Shown here in pieces: positions 1 to 22,366 of a DNA stretch of 64,000 nucleotides. Source of the DNA: Plumapathes pennacea (lineage: Eukaryota > Cnidaria > Anthozoa > Antipatharia > Myriopathidae); contig OZ038467.1 in assembly GCA_964036295.1 (NCBI GenBank), positions 6,813,001 through 6,877,000 of the forward strand, written 5' to 3'. The position numbers were made by a program, and so were the translations under genes. Below the pieces are notes generated by a model. The model was not told the DNA's origin and did no database searches. It saw only the letters and a program-made list of their open reading frames with translations. Numbering within the stretch: position 1 is the first letter of the stretch; every line of letters begins with the position of its first letter.

Positions 1-222
1 AACAGTTCATTTATTTCTCCGTTTAGCTGTCTCGCTCCTATTCTCTAGCCATCCAGTTACTCATCCCTTCATCCCTTGCGTCCATCCATCCTTTGAAAGA
101 CAAAAGTAGCAAATTTAGGGGACGGGTCTCATTCGCAAACATTGAGATCAGAAAGGAGAAGGGAAGAAGTAACCATAAAAAATTTCGTTCGTTAACTTCT
201 TCCGTAACTTTTGCATCCTCAG

Positions 223-8171
<7,949 letters not shown>

Positions 8172-8782
8172 TGTCGGTAAGTGAGCATAAAACGAGTGAA
8201 AATAAAACACCATACTCAAACAATGACAGCAACATGAAATGAAAATAACGACAGCCACAACAACAACAAAACTAACTATGGCAACAACAGCAGGAGTTAC
8301 AGAAGTGACAAAGTCAATGAGACAGTAAGGACGACAACAACAACAGCAACGACACTAACCACAAAAATATCAACAACTTCGACGACAGTGACTGCGACAG
8401 TGACAACAGCAGCAGCAATAACCAAGTGATGACAACATTAGAAGTGACAAAGTCAATAAAAAAAACAAGAACATCAAAGCAACGACAATTTTTCACATTC
8501 CTGTGCTATGTAATTTGCGATTTTATATACCTATTTGAAAAGATCTTCGGGAAGTCAAAACACTCATCTCAAACCCATAACAGCTGCAGATGCCTGTGAC
8601 TTTTCTTTATGATGTTTTTTTCTCTAGACTCCAGAAAAACGCCCAAAGGGACTTTCCAGACCTTGACTGTAGAGATCACGACAAGGCAGAAATGCTCAAG
8701 TAGAAGTTGTTGTAAATAGAGCGTTGTTTTTGTGCAACATTTTGTTTGTTTGCTGTCGTTGTTGTTGTTGATAATGGCAGGC

Positions 8783-8788
8783 AATAAA
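8783..8788 (+). terminator. Polyadenylation signal AATAAA
   Basis: Canonical hexamer about 610 bases after the stop of the lectin/CUB/Kazal gene and the first good one downstream; taken as its 3' end. Confidence 0.5.
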
Positions 8789-8926
8789 GGTCCCAACACA
8801 ACAGGCTCTAGTGTTCAACTGCTTGACGAACTGGGGCAATTTCCTTTCGCTCTAAAAACACTGTAAATCCAATTACTATACACTAAAATAACGTTGCGGC
8901 TTTTATTTACGTTTAGTCGCTCCCTC

Positions 8927-8960
8927 CCTAAACTCGGATCGGTTACCGCTCCTGCTCCCG
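8927..8960 (+). repeat. Single left-flank unit of the 35-bp minisatellite
   Basis: CCTAAACTCGGATCGGTTAC followed by CGCTCCTGCTCC matches the minisatellite unit at 16375-16681 on the other side of the satellite array, in the same orientation. Confidence 0.6.
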
Positions 8961-9138
8961 TAAAATTTGGCCATTTTGGACTAAATCTCAGAATCACATG
9001 GAACTTTCAAGAAATGATCCTGTGAGTATTGCGAAGATTTTGATTTAATATCGGTGATATTTCAATGAGCGGATCGCAAGTAATAACGGCAAATCATCGC
9101 GTCACACATGCGTATTTTTGAACAAAAGAATCGAAAAA

Positions 9139-12100
9139 CTAAAAGTTTACAAAAACTATGCAAAACCCGTCGGCATAGTCCTGGAACGATTCCTGAAAGT
9201 TTCATGCGATTCTGAGATGGTCGAAAAATCTTGGAATTTTGACAAAATACTAAGACTATTAAGCACAGGGTTTTTTGCCGATTTTGGCCAAAAATTGAAA
9301 ACTCTTGAAACTTTCAAGAAACCTTCTTTGGACTATTACAACAACTTTTTGCAATATATCTTCCTTATCTATCTTCATCCGTTTGCAATATATAGCAGCT
9401 TAACTCGAGAGGTGTGATGAATTAATTAGTGCATGATTTGCTATAATTTACTCTAATTTCTCACGACGCGAGGCCTAAAAGTTTACAAAAACTATGCAAA
9501 ACCCGTCGGCATAGTCCCAGGAACGTTTCCTGAAAGTTTCATGCGATTCTGAGATGGTCGAAAAATCTTGGAATTTTGACAAAATACTAAGCCTATAGCA
9601 CAGGGTTTTTTGCCGATTTTGGCCAAAAATTGAAAACTCTTGAAACTTTCAGGAAACCTTCTTTGGACTATTACAAGACTTTTTGCAATACATCTTCCTT
9701 ATCTATCTTCATCCGTTGGCCAGATATAGCAGCTTAACTCGAGAAGTGTGATGAGTTAATTAGTGCATGATTTGCTGTAATTTGCTCTCATTTCTCACGA
9801 CGCGCGGCCTAAAAGTTTACAAAAACTATGCAAAACCCGTCGGCATAGTCACAGAAACGTTTCCTGAAAGTTTCATGCGATTCTGAGATGGTCGAAAAAT
9901 CTTGGAATTTTGACAAAATACTAAGGCTATAGCACAGGGTTTTTTGCCGATTTTGGCCAAAAATTGTAAACTCTTGAAACTTTCAGGAAACCTTCTTTGG
10001 ACTATTACAAGACTTTTTGCAATACATCTTCCTTATCTATCTTCATCCGTTGGCCAGATATAGCAGCTTAACTCGAGAGGTGTGATGAATTAATTAGTGC
10101 ATGATTTGCTGTAATTTGCTCTCATTTCTCACGACGCGCGGCCTAAAAGTTTACAAAAACTATGCAAAACCCGTCGGCATAGTCACAGGAACGTTTCCTG
10201 AAAGTTTCATGCGATTCTGAGATGGTCGAAAAATCTTGGAATTTTGACAAAATACTAAGGCTATAGCACAGGGTATTTTGCCGATTTTGGCCAAAAATTG
10301 AAAACTCTTGAAACTTTCAGGAAACCTTCTTTGGACTATTACAAGACTTTTTGCAATACATCTTCCTTATCTATCTTCATCCGTTGGCGAGATATAGCAG
10401 CTTAACTCGAGAGGTGTGATGAATTAATTAGTGCATGATTTGCTGTAATTTGCTGTAATTTCTCACGACGCGCGGCCTAAAAGTTTACAAAAACTATGCA
10501 AAACCCGTCGGCATAGTCACAGAAACGTTTCCTGAAAGTTTCATGCGATTCTGAGATGGTCGAAAAATCTTGGAATTTTGACAAAATACTAAGGCTATAG
10601 CACAGGGTTTTTTGCCGATTTTGGCCAAAAATTGTAAACTCTTGAAACTTTCAGGAAACCTTCTTTGGACTATTACAAGACTTTTTGCAATACATCTTCC
10701 TTATCTATCTTAATCCGCTGGAGAGATATAGCAGCTTAACTCGAGAGGTGTGATGAATTAATTAGTGCATGATTTGCTGTAATTTGCTCTCATTTCTCAC
10801 GACGCGCGGCCTAAAAGTTTACAAAAATTATGCAAAATCCGTGGGCATAGTCCCAGGAACGTTTCCTGAAAGTTTCATGCGATTCTGAGATGGTCGAAAA
10901 ATCTTGGAATTTTGACAAAATACTACACAGGGCACAGGGTTTTTTGCCGATTTTGGCCAAAAATTGAAAACTCTTGAAACTTTCAGGAAACCTTCTTTGG
11001 ACTATTACAAGACTTTTTGCAATACATCTTCCTTATCTATCTTCATCCGTTGGCCAGATATAGCAGCTTAACTCGAGAGGTGTGATGAATTAATTAGTGC
11101 ATGATTTGCTGTAATTTGCTCTCATTTCTCACGACGCGAGGCCTAAAAGTTTACAAAAATTATGCAAAACCCGTCGGCATAGTCCCAGGAACGTTTCCTA
11201 AAAGTTTCATGCGATTCTGAGATGGTCGAAAAATCTTGGAATTTTGACAAAATACTAAGGCTATAGCACAGGGTTTTTTGCCGATTTTGGCCAAAAATTG
11301 AAAACTCTTGAAACTTTCAGGAAACCTTCTTTGGACTATTACAAGACTTTTTGCAATACATCTTCCTTATCTATCTTCATCCGTTGGCCAGATATAGCAG
11401 CTTAACTCGAGAGGTGTGATGAATTAATTAGTGCATGATTTGCTGTAATTTGCTCTCATTTCTCACGACGCGAGGCCTAAAAGTTTACAAAAACTATGCA
11501 AAACCCGTCGGCATAGTCACAGAAACGTTTCCTGAAAGTTTCATGCGATTCTGAGATGGTCAAAAAATCTTGGAATTTTGACAAAATACTAAGCCTATAG
11601 CACAGGGTTTTTTGCCGATTTTGGCCAAAAATTGAAAACTCTTGAAACTTTCAGGAAACCTTCTTTGGACTATTACAAGACTTTTTGCAATACATCTTCC
11701 TTATCTATCTTAATCCGCTGGAGAGATATAGCAGCTTAACTCGAAAGGTGTGATGAATTAATTAGTGCATGATTTGCTGTAATTTGCTGTAATTTCTCAC
11801 GACGCGCGGCCTAAAAGTTTACAAAAACTATGCAAAACCCGTCGGCATAGTCCCAGGAACGTTTCCTGAAAGTTTCATGCGATTCTGAGATGGTCGAAAA
11901 ATCTTGGAATTTTGACAAAATACTAAGGCTATAGCACAGGGTATTTTGCCGATTTTGGCCAAAAATTGAAAACTCTTGAAACTTTCAGGAAACCTTCTTT
12001 GGACTATTACAAGACTTTTTGCAATACATCTTCCTTATCTATCTTCATCCGCTGTCGAGATATAGCAGCTTAACTCGAAAGGTGTGATGAATTAATTAGT

Positions 12101-15100
12101 GCATGATTTGCTGTAATTTGCTCTAATTTCTCACCACGGGCGGCCTAAAAGTTTACAAAAACTATGCAAAATCCGTGGGCATAGTCCCAGGAACGTTTCC
12201 TGAAAGTTTCATGCGATTCTGAGATGGTCGAAAAATCTTGGATTTTTGACAAAATACTAAGGCTATAGCACAGGGTTTTTTGCCGATTTTGGCCAAAAAT
12301 TGAAAACTCTTGAAACTTTCAGGAAACCTTCTTTGGACTATTACAAGACTTTTTGCAATACATCTTCCTTATCTATCTTCATCCGTTGGCGAGATATAGC
12401 AGCTTAACTCCAGAAGTGTGATGAATTAATTAGTGCATGATTTGCTGTAATTTGCTCTCATTTCTCACGACGCGAAGCCTAAAAGTTTACAAAAACTATG
12501 CAAAACCCGTCGGCATAGTCCCAGGAACGTTTCCTGAAAGTTTCATGCGATTCTGAGATGGTCGAAAAATCTTGGAATTTTGACAAAATACTAAGGCTAT
12601 AGCACAGGGTTTTTTGCCGATTTTGGCCAAAAATTGAAAACTCTTGAAACTTTCAGGAAACCTTCTTTGGACTATTACAAGACTTTTTGCAATACATCTT
12701 CCTTATCTATCTTCATCCGTTGGCCAGATATAGCAGCTTAACTCGAGAGGTGTGATGAATTAATTAGTGCATGATTTGCTGTAATTTGCTCTCATTTCTC
12801 AGGACGAGAGGCCTAAAAGTTTACAAAAAATATGCAAAACCGGTCGGCATAGTCACAGGAACGTTTCCTGAAAGTTTCATGTGATTCTGAGATGGTCGAA
12901 AAATCTTGGAATTTTGACAAAATACTAAGGCTATAGCACAGGGTATTTTGCCGATTTTGGCCAAAAATTGAAAACTCTTGAAACTTTCAGGAAACCTTCT
13001 TTGGACTATTACAAGACTTTTTGCAATACATCTTCCTTATCTATCTTCATCCGTTGGCGAGATATAGCAGCTTAACTCGAGAGGTGTGATGAGTTAATTA
13101 GTGCATGATTTGCTGTAATTTGCTCTCATTTCTCACGACGCGAGGCCTAAAAGTTTACAAAAACTATGCAAAATCCGTCGGCATAGTCCCAGGAACGTTT
13201 CCTGAAAGTTTCATGCGATTCTGAGATGGTCGAAAAATCTTGGAATTTTGACAAAATACTAAGGCTATAGCACAGGGTATTTTGCCGATTTTGGCCAAAA
13301 ATTGAAAACTCTTGAAACTTTCAGGAAACCTTCTTTGGACTATTACAAGACTTTTTGCAATACATCTTCCTTATCTATCTTTATCCGCTGGAGAGATATA
13401 GCAGCTTAACTCGAAAGGTGTGATGAATTAATTAGTGCATGATTTGCTGTAATTTGCTCTAATTTCTCACCACGGGCGGCCTAAAAGTTTACAAAAACTA
13501 TGCAAAACCCGTCGGCATAGTCCCAGGAACGTTTCCTGAAAGTTTCATGCGATTCTGAGATGGTCGAAAAATCTTGGAATTTTGACAAAATACTAAGGCT
13601 ATAGCACAGGGTTTTTTGCCGATTTTGGCCAAAAATTGAAAACTCTTGAAACTTTCAGGAAATTTTCTTTGGACTATTACAAGACTTTTTGCAATACATC
13701 TTCCTTATCTATCTTCATCCGTTGGCGAGATATAGCAGCTTAACTCCAGAAGTGTGATGAATTAATTAGTGCATGATTTGCTGTAATTTGCTCTCATTTC
13801 TCACGACGTGAGGCCTAAAAGTTTACAAAAACTATGCAAAACCCGTCGGCATAGTCCCAGGAACGTTTCCTGAAAGTTTCATGCGATTCTGAGATGGTCG
13901 AAAAATCTTGGAATTTTGACAAAATACTAAGGCTATAGCACAGGGTATTTTGCCGATTTTGGCCAAAAATTGAAAACTCTTGAAACTTTCAGGAAACCTT
14001 CTTTGGACTATTACAAGACTTTTTGCAATACATCTTCCTTATCTATCTTTATCCGCTGTCGAGATATAGCAGCTTAACTCGAAAGGTGTGATGAATTAAT
14101 TAGTGCATGATTTGCTGTAATTTGCTCTAATTTCTCACCACGGGCGGCCTAAAAGTTTACAAAAACTATGCAAAATCCGTGGGCATAGTCCCAGGAACGT
14201 TTCCTGAAAGTTTCATGCGATTCTGAGATGGTCGAAAAATCTTGGAATTTTGACAAAATACTAAGGCTATAGCACAGGGTTTTTTGCCGATTTTGGCCAA
14301 AAATTGAAAACTCTTGAAACTTTCAGGAAACCTTCTTTGGACTATTACAAGACTTTTTGCAATACATCTTCCTTATCTATCTTCATCCGCTGGCGAGATA
14401 TAGCAGCTTAACTCGAAAGGTGTGATGAATTAATTAGTGCATGATTTGCTGTAATTTCCTCTAGTTTTTCACGACGCGCGGCCTAAAAGTTTACAAAAAC
14501 TATGGAAAATCCGTGGGCATAGTCCCAGGAACGTTTCCTGAAAGTTTCATGGAATTCTGAGATGGTCGAAAAATCTTGGATTTTTGACAAAATACTAAGG
14601 CTATAGCACAGGGTTTTTTGCCGATTTTGGCCAAAAATTGAAAACTCTTGAAACTTTCAGGAAACCTTCTTTGGACTATTACAAGACTTTTTGCAATACA
14701 TCTTCCTTATCTATCTTCATCCGCTGTCGAGATATAGCAGCTTAACTCCAGAGGTGTGATGAATTAATTAGTGCATGATTTGCTGTAATTTGCTCTCATT
14801 TCTCGCGACGCGAGGCCTAAAAGTTTACAAAAACTATGCAAAACCCGTCGGCATAGTCCCAGGAACGTTTCCTGAAAGTTTCATGCGATTCTGAGATGGT
14901 CGAAAAATCTTGGAATTTTGACAAAATACTAAGGCTATAGCACAGGGTTTTTTGCCGATTTTGGCCAAAAATTGAAAACTCTTGAAACTTTCAGGAAACC
15001 TTCTTTGGACTATTACAAGACTTTTTGCAATACATCTTCCTTATCTATCTTCATCCGCTGGCGAGATATAGCAGCTTAACTCCAGAGGTGTGATGAATTA

Positions 15101-16330
15101 ATTAGTGCATGATTTGCTGTAATTTGCTCTCATTTCTCACGACGCGCGGCCTAAAAGTTTACAAAAATTATGCAAAACCTGTCGGCATAGTCCCAGGAAC
15201 GTTTCCTGAAAGTTTCATGCGATTCTGAGATGGTCGAAAAATCTTGGAATTTTGACAAAATACTAAGGCTATAGCACAGGGTTTTTTGCCGATTTTGGCC
15301 AAAAATTGAAAACTCTTGAAACTTTCAGGAAACCTTCTTTGGACTATTACAAGACTCTTTGCAATACATCTTCCTTATCTATCTTCATCCGTTGGCGAGA
15401 TATAGCAGCTTTACTCGAGAGGTGTGATGAATTAATTAGTGCATGATTTGCTGTAATTTGCTCTCATTTCTCACGACGCGCGGCCTAAAAGTTTACAAAA
15501 ACTATGCAAAATCCGTGGGCATAGTCCCAGGAACGTTTCCTGAAAGTTTCATGCGATTCTGAGATGGTCGAAAAATCTTGGAATTTTGACAAAATACTAA
15601 GGCTATAGCACAGGGTTTTTTGCCGATTTTGGCCAAAAATTGAAAACTCTTGAAACTTTCAGGAAACCTTCTTTGGACTATTACAAGACTTTTTGCAATA
15701 CATCTTCCTTATCTATCTTCATCCGTTGGCGAGATATAGCAGCTTAACTCGAGAGGTGTGATGAATTAATTAGTGCATGATTTGCTGCAATTTGCTGTAA
15801 TTTCTCACGACGTGAGGCCTAAAAGTTTACAAAAACTATGCAAAATCCGTCGGCATAGTCCCAGGAACGTTTCCTGAAAGTTTCATGCGATTCTGAGATG
15901 GTCGAAAAATCTTGGAATTTTGACAAAATACTAAGGCTATAGCACAGGGTTTTTTTGCCGATTTTGGCCAAAAATTGAAAACTCTTGAAACTTTCAGGAA
16001 ACCTTCTTTGGACTATTACAAGACTTTTTGCAATACATCTTCCTTATCTATCTTCATCCGTTGGCGAGATATAGCAGCTTAACTCGAAAGGTGTGATGAT
16101 TTAATTAGTGCATGATTTGCTGTAATTTGCTCTAATTTCTCACGACGCGCGTGCTAAAAGTTTACAAAAAGTATGCAAAACCCGTCGGCATAGTCCCTGG
16201 AACGATTTGTGAATTTTCATGCAATTCTGAGATGGTCGAAAAATGACTGGATTTTGACAAAATACTAAGGCTATAGCACAGGGTTTTTTCTCGAAAATAG
16301 CCGATTTTGGCCGAAATTTGAAAACTCTTG
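9139..16330 (+). repeat. 334-bp satellite DNA array, about 21.5 copies
   Basis: Tandem monomers all begin with CTAAAAGTTTACAAAAA at 9139, 9475, 9809, 10143, 10477, 10811, 11143, 11477, 11811, 12145, 12479, 12813, 13147, 13481, 13815, 14149, 14483, 14817, 15151, 15485, 15819 and 16154. Spacing is 334 except the first (336), one of 332 and the last (335). Internal copies differ at only a few sites, mainly CACGACGCGCGG versus CCACGGGCGG, GTTTTTTGCC versus GTATTTTGCC, and CCGTTGGCCAG versus CCGCTGGAGAG. The two edge copies are the most diverged; the last decays after about 175 bases. Frames open at 9118-9417 and 16162-16401 are accidents of the repeat: 334 is not a multiple of 3 and the frames are not kept between copies. 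Confidence 0.98.
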
Positions 16331-16374
16331 ATTTGGTGTAATATGACTGTGTGATATTTAAGTGAGCGGGTGGG

Positions 16375-16681
16375 AGGAGCGGTTACCGCTCCTGCTGCCA
16401 CACTAAACTCGGAAATGGTACCTTTCCCGCTCTAGACTCGGAGCGGTTACTGCTCTCGCTGGCGCACTAAACTCTGACGGTACTGCCTTGCTGCTGTACT
16501 AGACTTGGAGCGGTTACCGCTCGCTCTCCCTCACTAAACTAGGAGCGGTTACCGCTCGCTCTCCCTCACTAAACTAGGAGAGGTTACCGCTCGCTCTCCC
16601 TCACTAAACTAGGAGAGGTTACCGCTCGCTCTCCCTCACTAAACTAGGAGAGGTTACCGCTCCCACTCCTGCAGTAGCGTC
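16375..16681 (+). repeat. 35-bp minisatellite beside the satellite array
   Basis: Clear units start at 16507, 16542, 16577, 16612 and 16647, each exactly 35 bases, core GGAGAGGTTACCGCTCGCTC then TCCCTCACTAAACTA. More diverged units fill 16375-16506. The core GAGCGGTTACCGCTC is a near-perfect palindrome. Confidence 0.92.
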
Positions 16682-17812
16682 CCTGTAAGTGCGGGAGCGG
16701 TTTCAGGGAGGGGACTGTTGAAACTTACTCTTGTGTAATAAGATGTAAAACTGCACTAGGGAACAATAAAAGAGTGAGATTTTCTTTATTTTCGCTGAAT
16801 TACATACAATACTTTCGCTCTTTGCTTGTCAGTTACAGTTTCTCACCTTAAACACATAATACAGGAAAGAAAACTTGGCTTTTGATGTACCTTACTTAGA
16901 TGAAAGCTGATATAACTATCAATTCTCACTTCACCTGTATTAAATGTAATATTTCACTCCAGAGTCCTAATTCCCTTGATCACCCAAGAAAAATAACGTA
17001 CATGTATGAGCGACAAAAGGAGAATCAATATTAATCAATCGGCTTAATCACAGGCTATACAAAAATGCTAAATAATTATTGTAATGAGAGAAATTAAAAG
17101 AAAGAGTATCAAAGCTGGCCACTAATTCAGTAGTTTCGCTTTAAAGCACAAAATCTCCCAATCCTTCATAAAGAAAATGTATGAGCGATATGGTGAAAAT
17201 TGATTGCTTCATTGGTTTTCACCTGAGCAAGCTGCCAAGTTCTACATAGAGCCTGGTTTTCACAAGCAATTGAAGCACTAGCGTAAGCACAGGGCACAAG
17301 AGTCAATTTTTCACAGTGAAAACAGGGCTTACTTCATCTTATACCTCTGGAGAGAGACTGAAGGAAGAAAATGAAGTTGTTTGCTTAAGGAAGTGAAAGA
17401 ATTAAAATGAAGAAGAAGTATAAAAAATCCTTGAGAACAAGCCAGGGCACTGTCACAAACATGTAAAAAGTACAACTTGTACAGTAATGTGCACAAAATC
17501 TCGCTTCAATTAGGCCTTTTCTAAGAAGTCTGTTGCCCCTGTTTTAAAGCAAGACCTGACGCAAAGGTTGTCTTACAAAATTCACAAAAAAAGAAAAGAT
17601 TTACTGGTTTATTTCATGTAAATCAAACTCATTTTCTTGAAAGCCATGGACCTCATTTTCAAACAGAAGCAACAGACTTGCATCTTGGAAATGGGCAAGA
17701 CTCTGGCACACTATACTAATATTCTGTCTTACAAAATGTTTACAATAATGCATTGTTGCCAAAGAACAGCATTGGTAGCACTAAACAGTAAGTTAGTAGG
17801 TTTACGGACACC
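16682..17812. other. Region between the tandem repeats and Elongin C; probable Elongin C 3' UTR
   Basis: AT-rich, no coding frame. Minus-strand AATAAA signals lie at 16785-16790 and 17608-17613; the gene probably uses one of these. Parts of 16800-16960 and 17130-17235 resemble the dispersed 'gaattctcact' family also seen at 19397 and 36460. Confidence 0.4.
17608..17613 (-). terminator. Candidate polyadenylation signal for Elongin C
   Basis: TTTATT on the plus strand (AATAAA on the minus strand) about 200 bases past the stop codon. A second candidate at 16785-16790 would give a 1-kb 3' UTR. Confidence 0.4.
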
Positions 17813-19775
<1,963 letters not shown>

Positions 19776-19941
19776 CTTCAGCTATAGAAAAAGCCAAATC
19801 ATACGTATGTAATTATATCCTCAAATCAAAAACCAGAAAGTACCTTCTCCATCAGAAAGAACCTTCTGTCAAACAATAGTTAACTATACTTTGATTTATC
19901 ACATCTAAATGCCAATATGTTATTAGCAATATATAGAGGAT

Positions 19942-20080
19942 ATTACACGGCGGCGCGAAGATATGAATTTTATTTTCGAGTGGTAAATACAATATTTTAC
20001 GAACGAGCGCTTTGCGAGTGAGTGAAATATTGTTTTTACCACGAGAAAATAAAATCCATATCTTCAAGCCGCCGTGTAAT
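19942..20080. mobile_element. Foldback element, family F1
   Basis: Arms of about 59 bases: ATTACACGGCGGCGCGAAGA at the left is matched in inverse at the right end, with the pairing continuing through TTTTATTTTC and GGTAAA. The central loop reads GAACGAGCGCTTTGCGAGTG and recurs, slightly changed, at 44843-44876. Confidence 0.88.
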
Positions 20081-20086
20081 TCTTTT

Positions 20087-20271
20087 TATTATATTAGACA
20101 CGAGTGTTTTACGAGAAATTGCACAAACAACCGTGCAAAAGTGGGAAATGATGCCAACGATATCCTCACTAGTGAGGATATGGAAAATACGCCACTCGGG
20201 TCCCGGATGTAGTTTCGTATGGATTTTACGCATGGTATATTTTCCAGTAAAACACTCGTGTCTATATAATA
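20087..20271. mobile_element. Terminal-inverted-repeat element
   Basis: Ends GACACGAGTGTTTTAC and GTAAAACACTCGTGTC with flanking ATTATAT sequence; about 185 bp, no coding capacity, immediately next to the F1 foldback. Confidence 0.85.
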
Positions 20272-21200
20272 AAGATCAATATACTGTACAGTTAACTGTA
20301 TTTATTGAGTAATAGCTGTAAACAAGAGCTGCTTTATTTGCTCCTATATCTACTGTGTAGCAACTACAGTACATCATGTAATAATAACAACTGTAAAAAA
20401 TAATATCTTCAAAAGTAAAAAAATAAACATAAAACTGAATGTGAAATTAATGTGTAGGAACACATTTCAGAGCCTTTATTATTATTGCACACGCTGAGTG
20501 ATAAGGAGTGAAGTGGGGTGTTGTTTCTTAGAAAAAAATCGCCAGAGTCCACTGTTTATAATGAAATCAAATTTATACTTTATTTACTATTCTTTATTAA
20601 AATGGCCACTTGTCAAAGTCCAAAAACTATTCTCTGTCATGTAATTTACTGTAGATTGTCCCTATAATTAAACAACCACTTCTTTTAAGTAGCCTAATTG
20701 ACCACCTATGAGTGGTGCTTTGTTTTTTTTTTTTTTCACCTGTATTAAATGGCCAACTTAAATTATCCTTGGTGCAATTTTTACCGCAAGGGAACCAAAG
20801 CTAAGACATGAGCACTATCTTAGTCAATGTATCATTCAACACATGGCACTTGAAACTTCAGTCCAATTTACAGGTAATCAAATTAATTGTGTGATCCATC
20901 GAAGCTTGACCACACCCAAGGTCCAATGTTGGTGTACCTTAGTTAAGCAATCTGATCACCTCTTTTGCGAAGCAGACACAAAGCCATTCCCCAAAGGCGG
21001 CTGATAATGCTGGTTGTAAACAACTGGTAACAATGAATTACTTCAATGTAACATTTTTGAGACCCTGTTTCATTTTCTATTCAGCAATTTAATTTGTGTA
21101 CTCAATTTCTTTAAAGGAAAACACAGTCCCAGACCCGAATTGAATCTGATACATTGCGTTTAATAAAATTTGAATGTCACAACATCAAGAATTCAATACT

Positions 21201-21406
21201 CTGGGCCCAGTTGTTCAAACAGTAGTGATTTATCTGGTGAATAGCACTATCCAGTTGTCAAAATGCTTCGGCTTATCATACAGTGGTACCGGATGTACGA
21301 AAAGTATAATGTGATATCCAATTTATAAAAGAACTTTTCCACTGGCCGGATAGCGATTTATCTGGTGAATAGTACTTATATCCACTCTTTGAACAACCGG
21401 GCCCTG
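21201..21406. mobile_element. MITE with GGGCCC-type inverted ends
   Basis: CTGGGCCCAGTTGTTCAAA at the left, TTTGAACAACCGGGCCCTGG at the right. An internal direct repeat GATTTATCTGGTGAATAG is seen twice. A fragment with the same left end lies near 784. Confidence 0.85.
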
Positions 21407-22315
21407 GTGATTGGAACAAATGTTTCGCTCTTTTAAGGTATCGTTCACATTTAAGCATAGATTAAAGGACTCGGTCTGCAAAATATTACTTTCTGACAAT
21501 TAACCCATGTACAGTGATCAAACATACACCACACGTCGCATAAATTAATGTACAAATACACATTGGAAACGTTTTCTAATTGCTGCTTTTGAAGTGGATT
21601 TTGCTTCCTCTTGGTCTCTGCATTTACGAAAGTCATAGAATTGTCTTCAGTCCCAATGACGTTACTACAAACTGTACATAACTAATGAAACGAAAGGGTG
21701 TAGTGAAGTTTGATCGAGCACACGTCTGCCCTGTAGTTGGCCAGCGATATTAAACTTCGCCTTGTGCAGATCGAGCTAAGTAAACCTGGAGGAAAGAAAT
21801 TAAAACCTTACCTTAAACAAAAGTACCAAGATCTCGATTATCGGTGTCTCCTTTTCCCAGAATTAGTTCACCACTCGCTTTTGGATTTTTCTTTTTTTGC
21901 TTTTGACTTGATTAGTACCCAGATCTCCCACGACCTTTTACGAGTCTAGTTCCCAGGTTTAAGCTAAAAGGGTAGCTCTCTCCACATATTTAAGCACAGT
22001 TTCACAACCCCTTTAAGTAAACTGAAATCATCGTCACTTCAAACAGTCATTACAAAAGTGAAGGCGGTCGTATTTAAAGCGAAAGTGATTCAAAGCCTTG
22101 CAAAAGAAATGGGTTCAATGGAATCAATGCCGAAGTCCTATTTCTGAGATAACTTGAGATGTATCTTGAACTTTCAGGACATCTTCCTGGGACAATAACA
22201 AGACTCTTTACGACGGTAAATCGATCATTCAGAGCGGTGTTCTAAATGATCCTAGGGTTGAAATTTAAAAATAGTGAACAAAAGAATAACCCTCTGAAAT
22301 GTAAAGTATTAAAAA

Positions 22316-22366
22316 ATTACCCCTCCCCCCTCCCCCCCTTCCCCCCCCCCCCCCCCCCCCCCCCCT
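22316..22366 (+). repeat. Poly-C tract
   Basis: About 50 bases almost entirely C, including a run longer than 20. Low complexity. Confidence 0.9.

Larger units (their letters stand above)
8172..9138 (+). other. 3' UTR and flank of the lectin/CUB/Kazal gene
   Basis: Five bases after the stop codon there is a good donor (GTAAGT at 8177), so the 3' UTR may contain an intron. CAA/ACA-rich low-complexity sequence fills 8220-8470. An AATAAA lies at 8783-8788. From about 8800 the sequence is intergenic and passes into the left flank of the satellite array. No further coding sequence is seen. Confidence 0.5.

Noticed and set aside
93-222. ATG-started extension of the lectin exon (frame open from 93)
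   Set aside because: A good acceptor (CCTCAG, 217-222) with the phase used by every other module border lies at 222/223; the upstream residues look like translated intron.
9118-9417. Open frame in the first satellite copy (and a similar one at 16162-16401, minus)
   Set aside because: Built from satellite sequence; not kept in the other copies and 334 is not divisible by 3.
9139-16330. CRISPR-like or other prokaryotic array
   Set aside because: Monomers are contiguous with no unique spacers; a eukaryotic satellite.
21737-21949. 70-residue plus-strand frame (SDIKLRLVQIELSKPGGKK...)
   Set aside because: Begins with TTG, not ATG; no family match and no convincing donor. It could be an exon, but the evidence is too thin.
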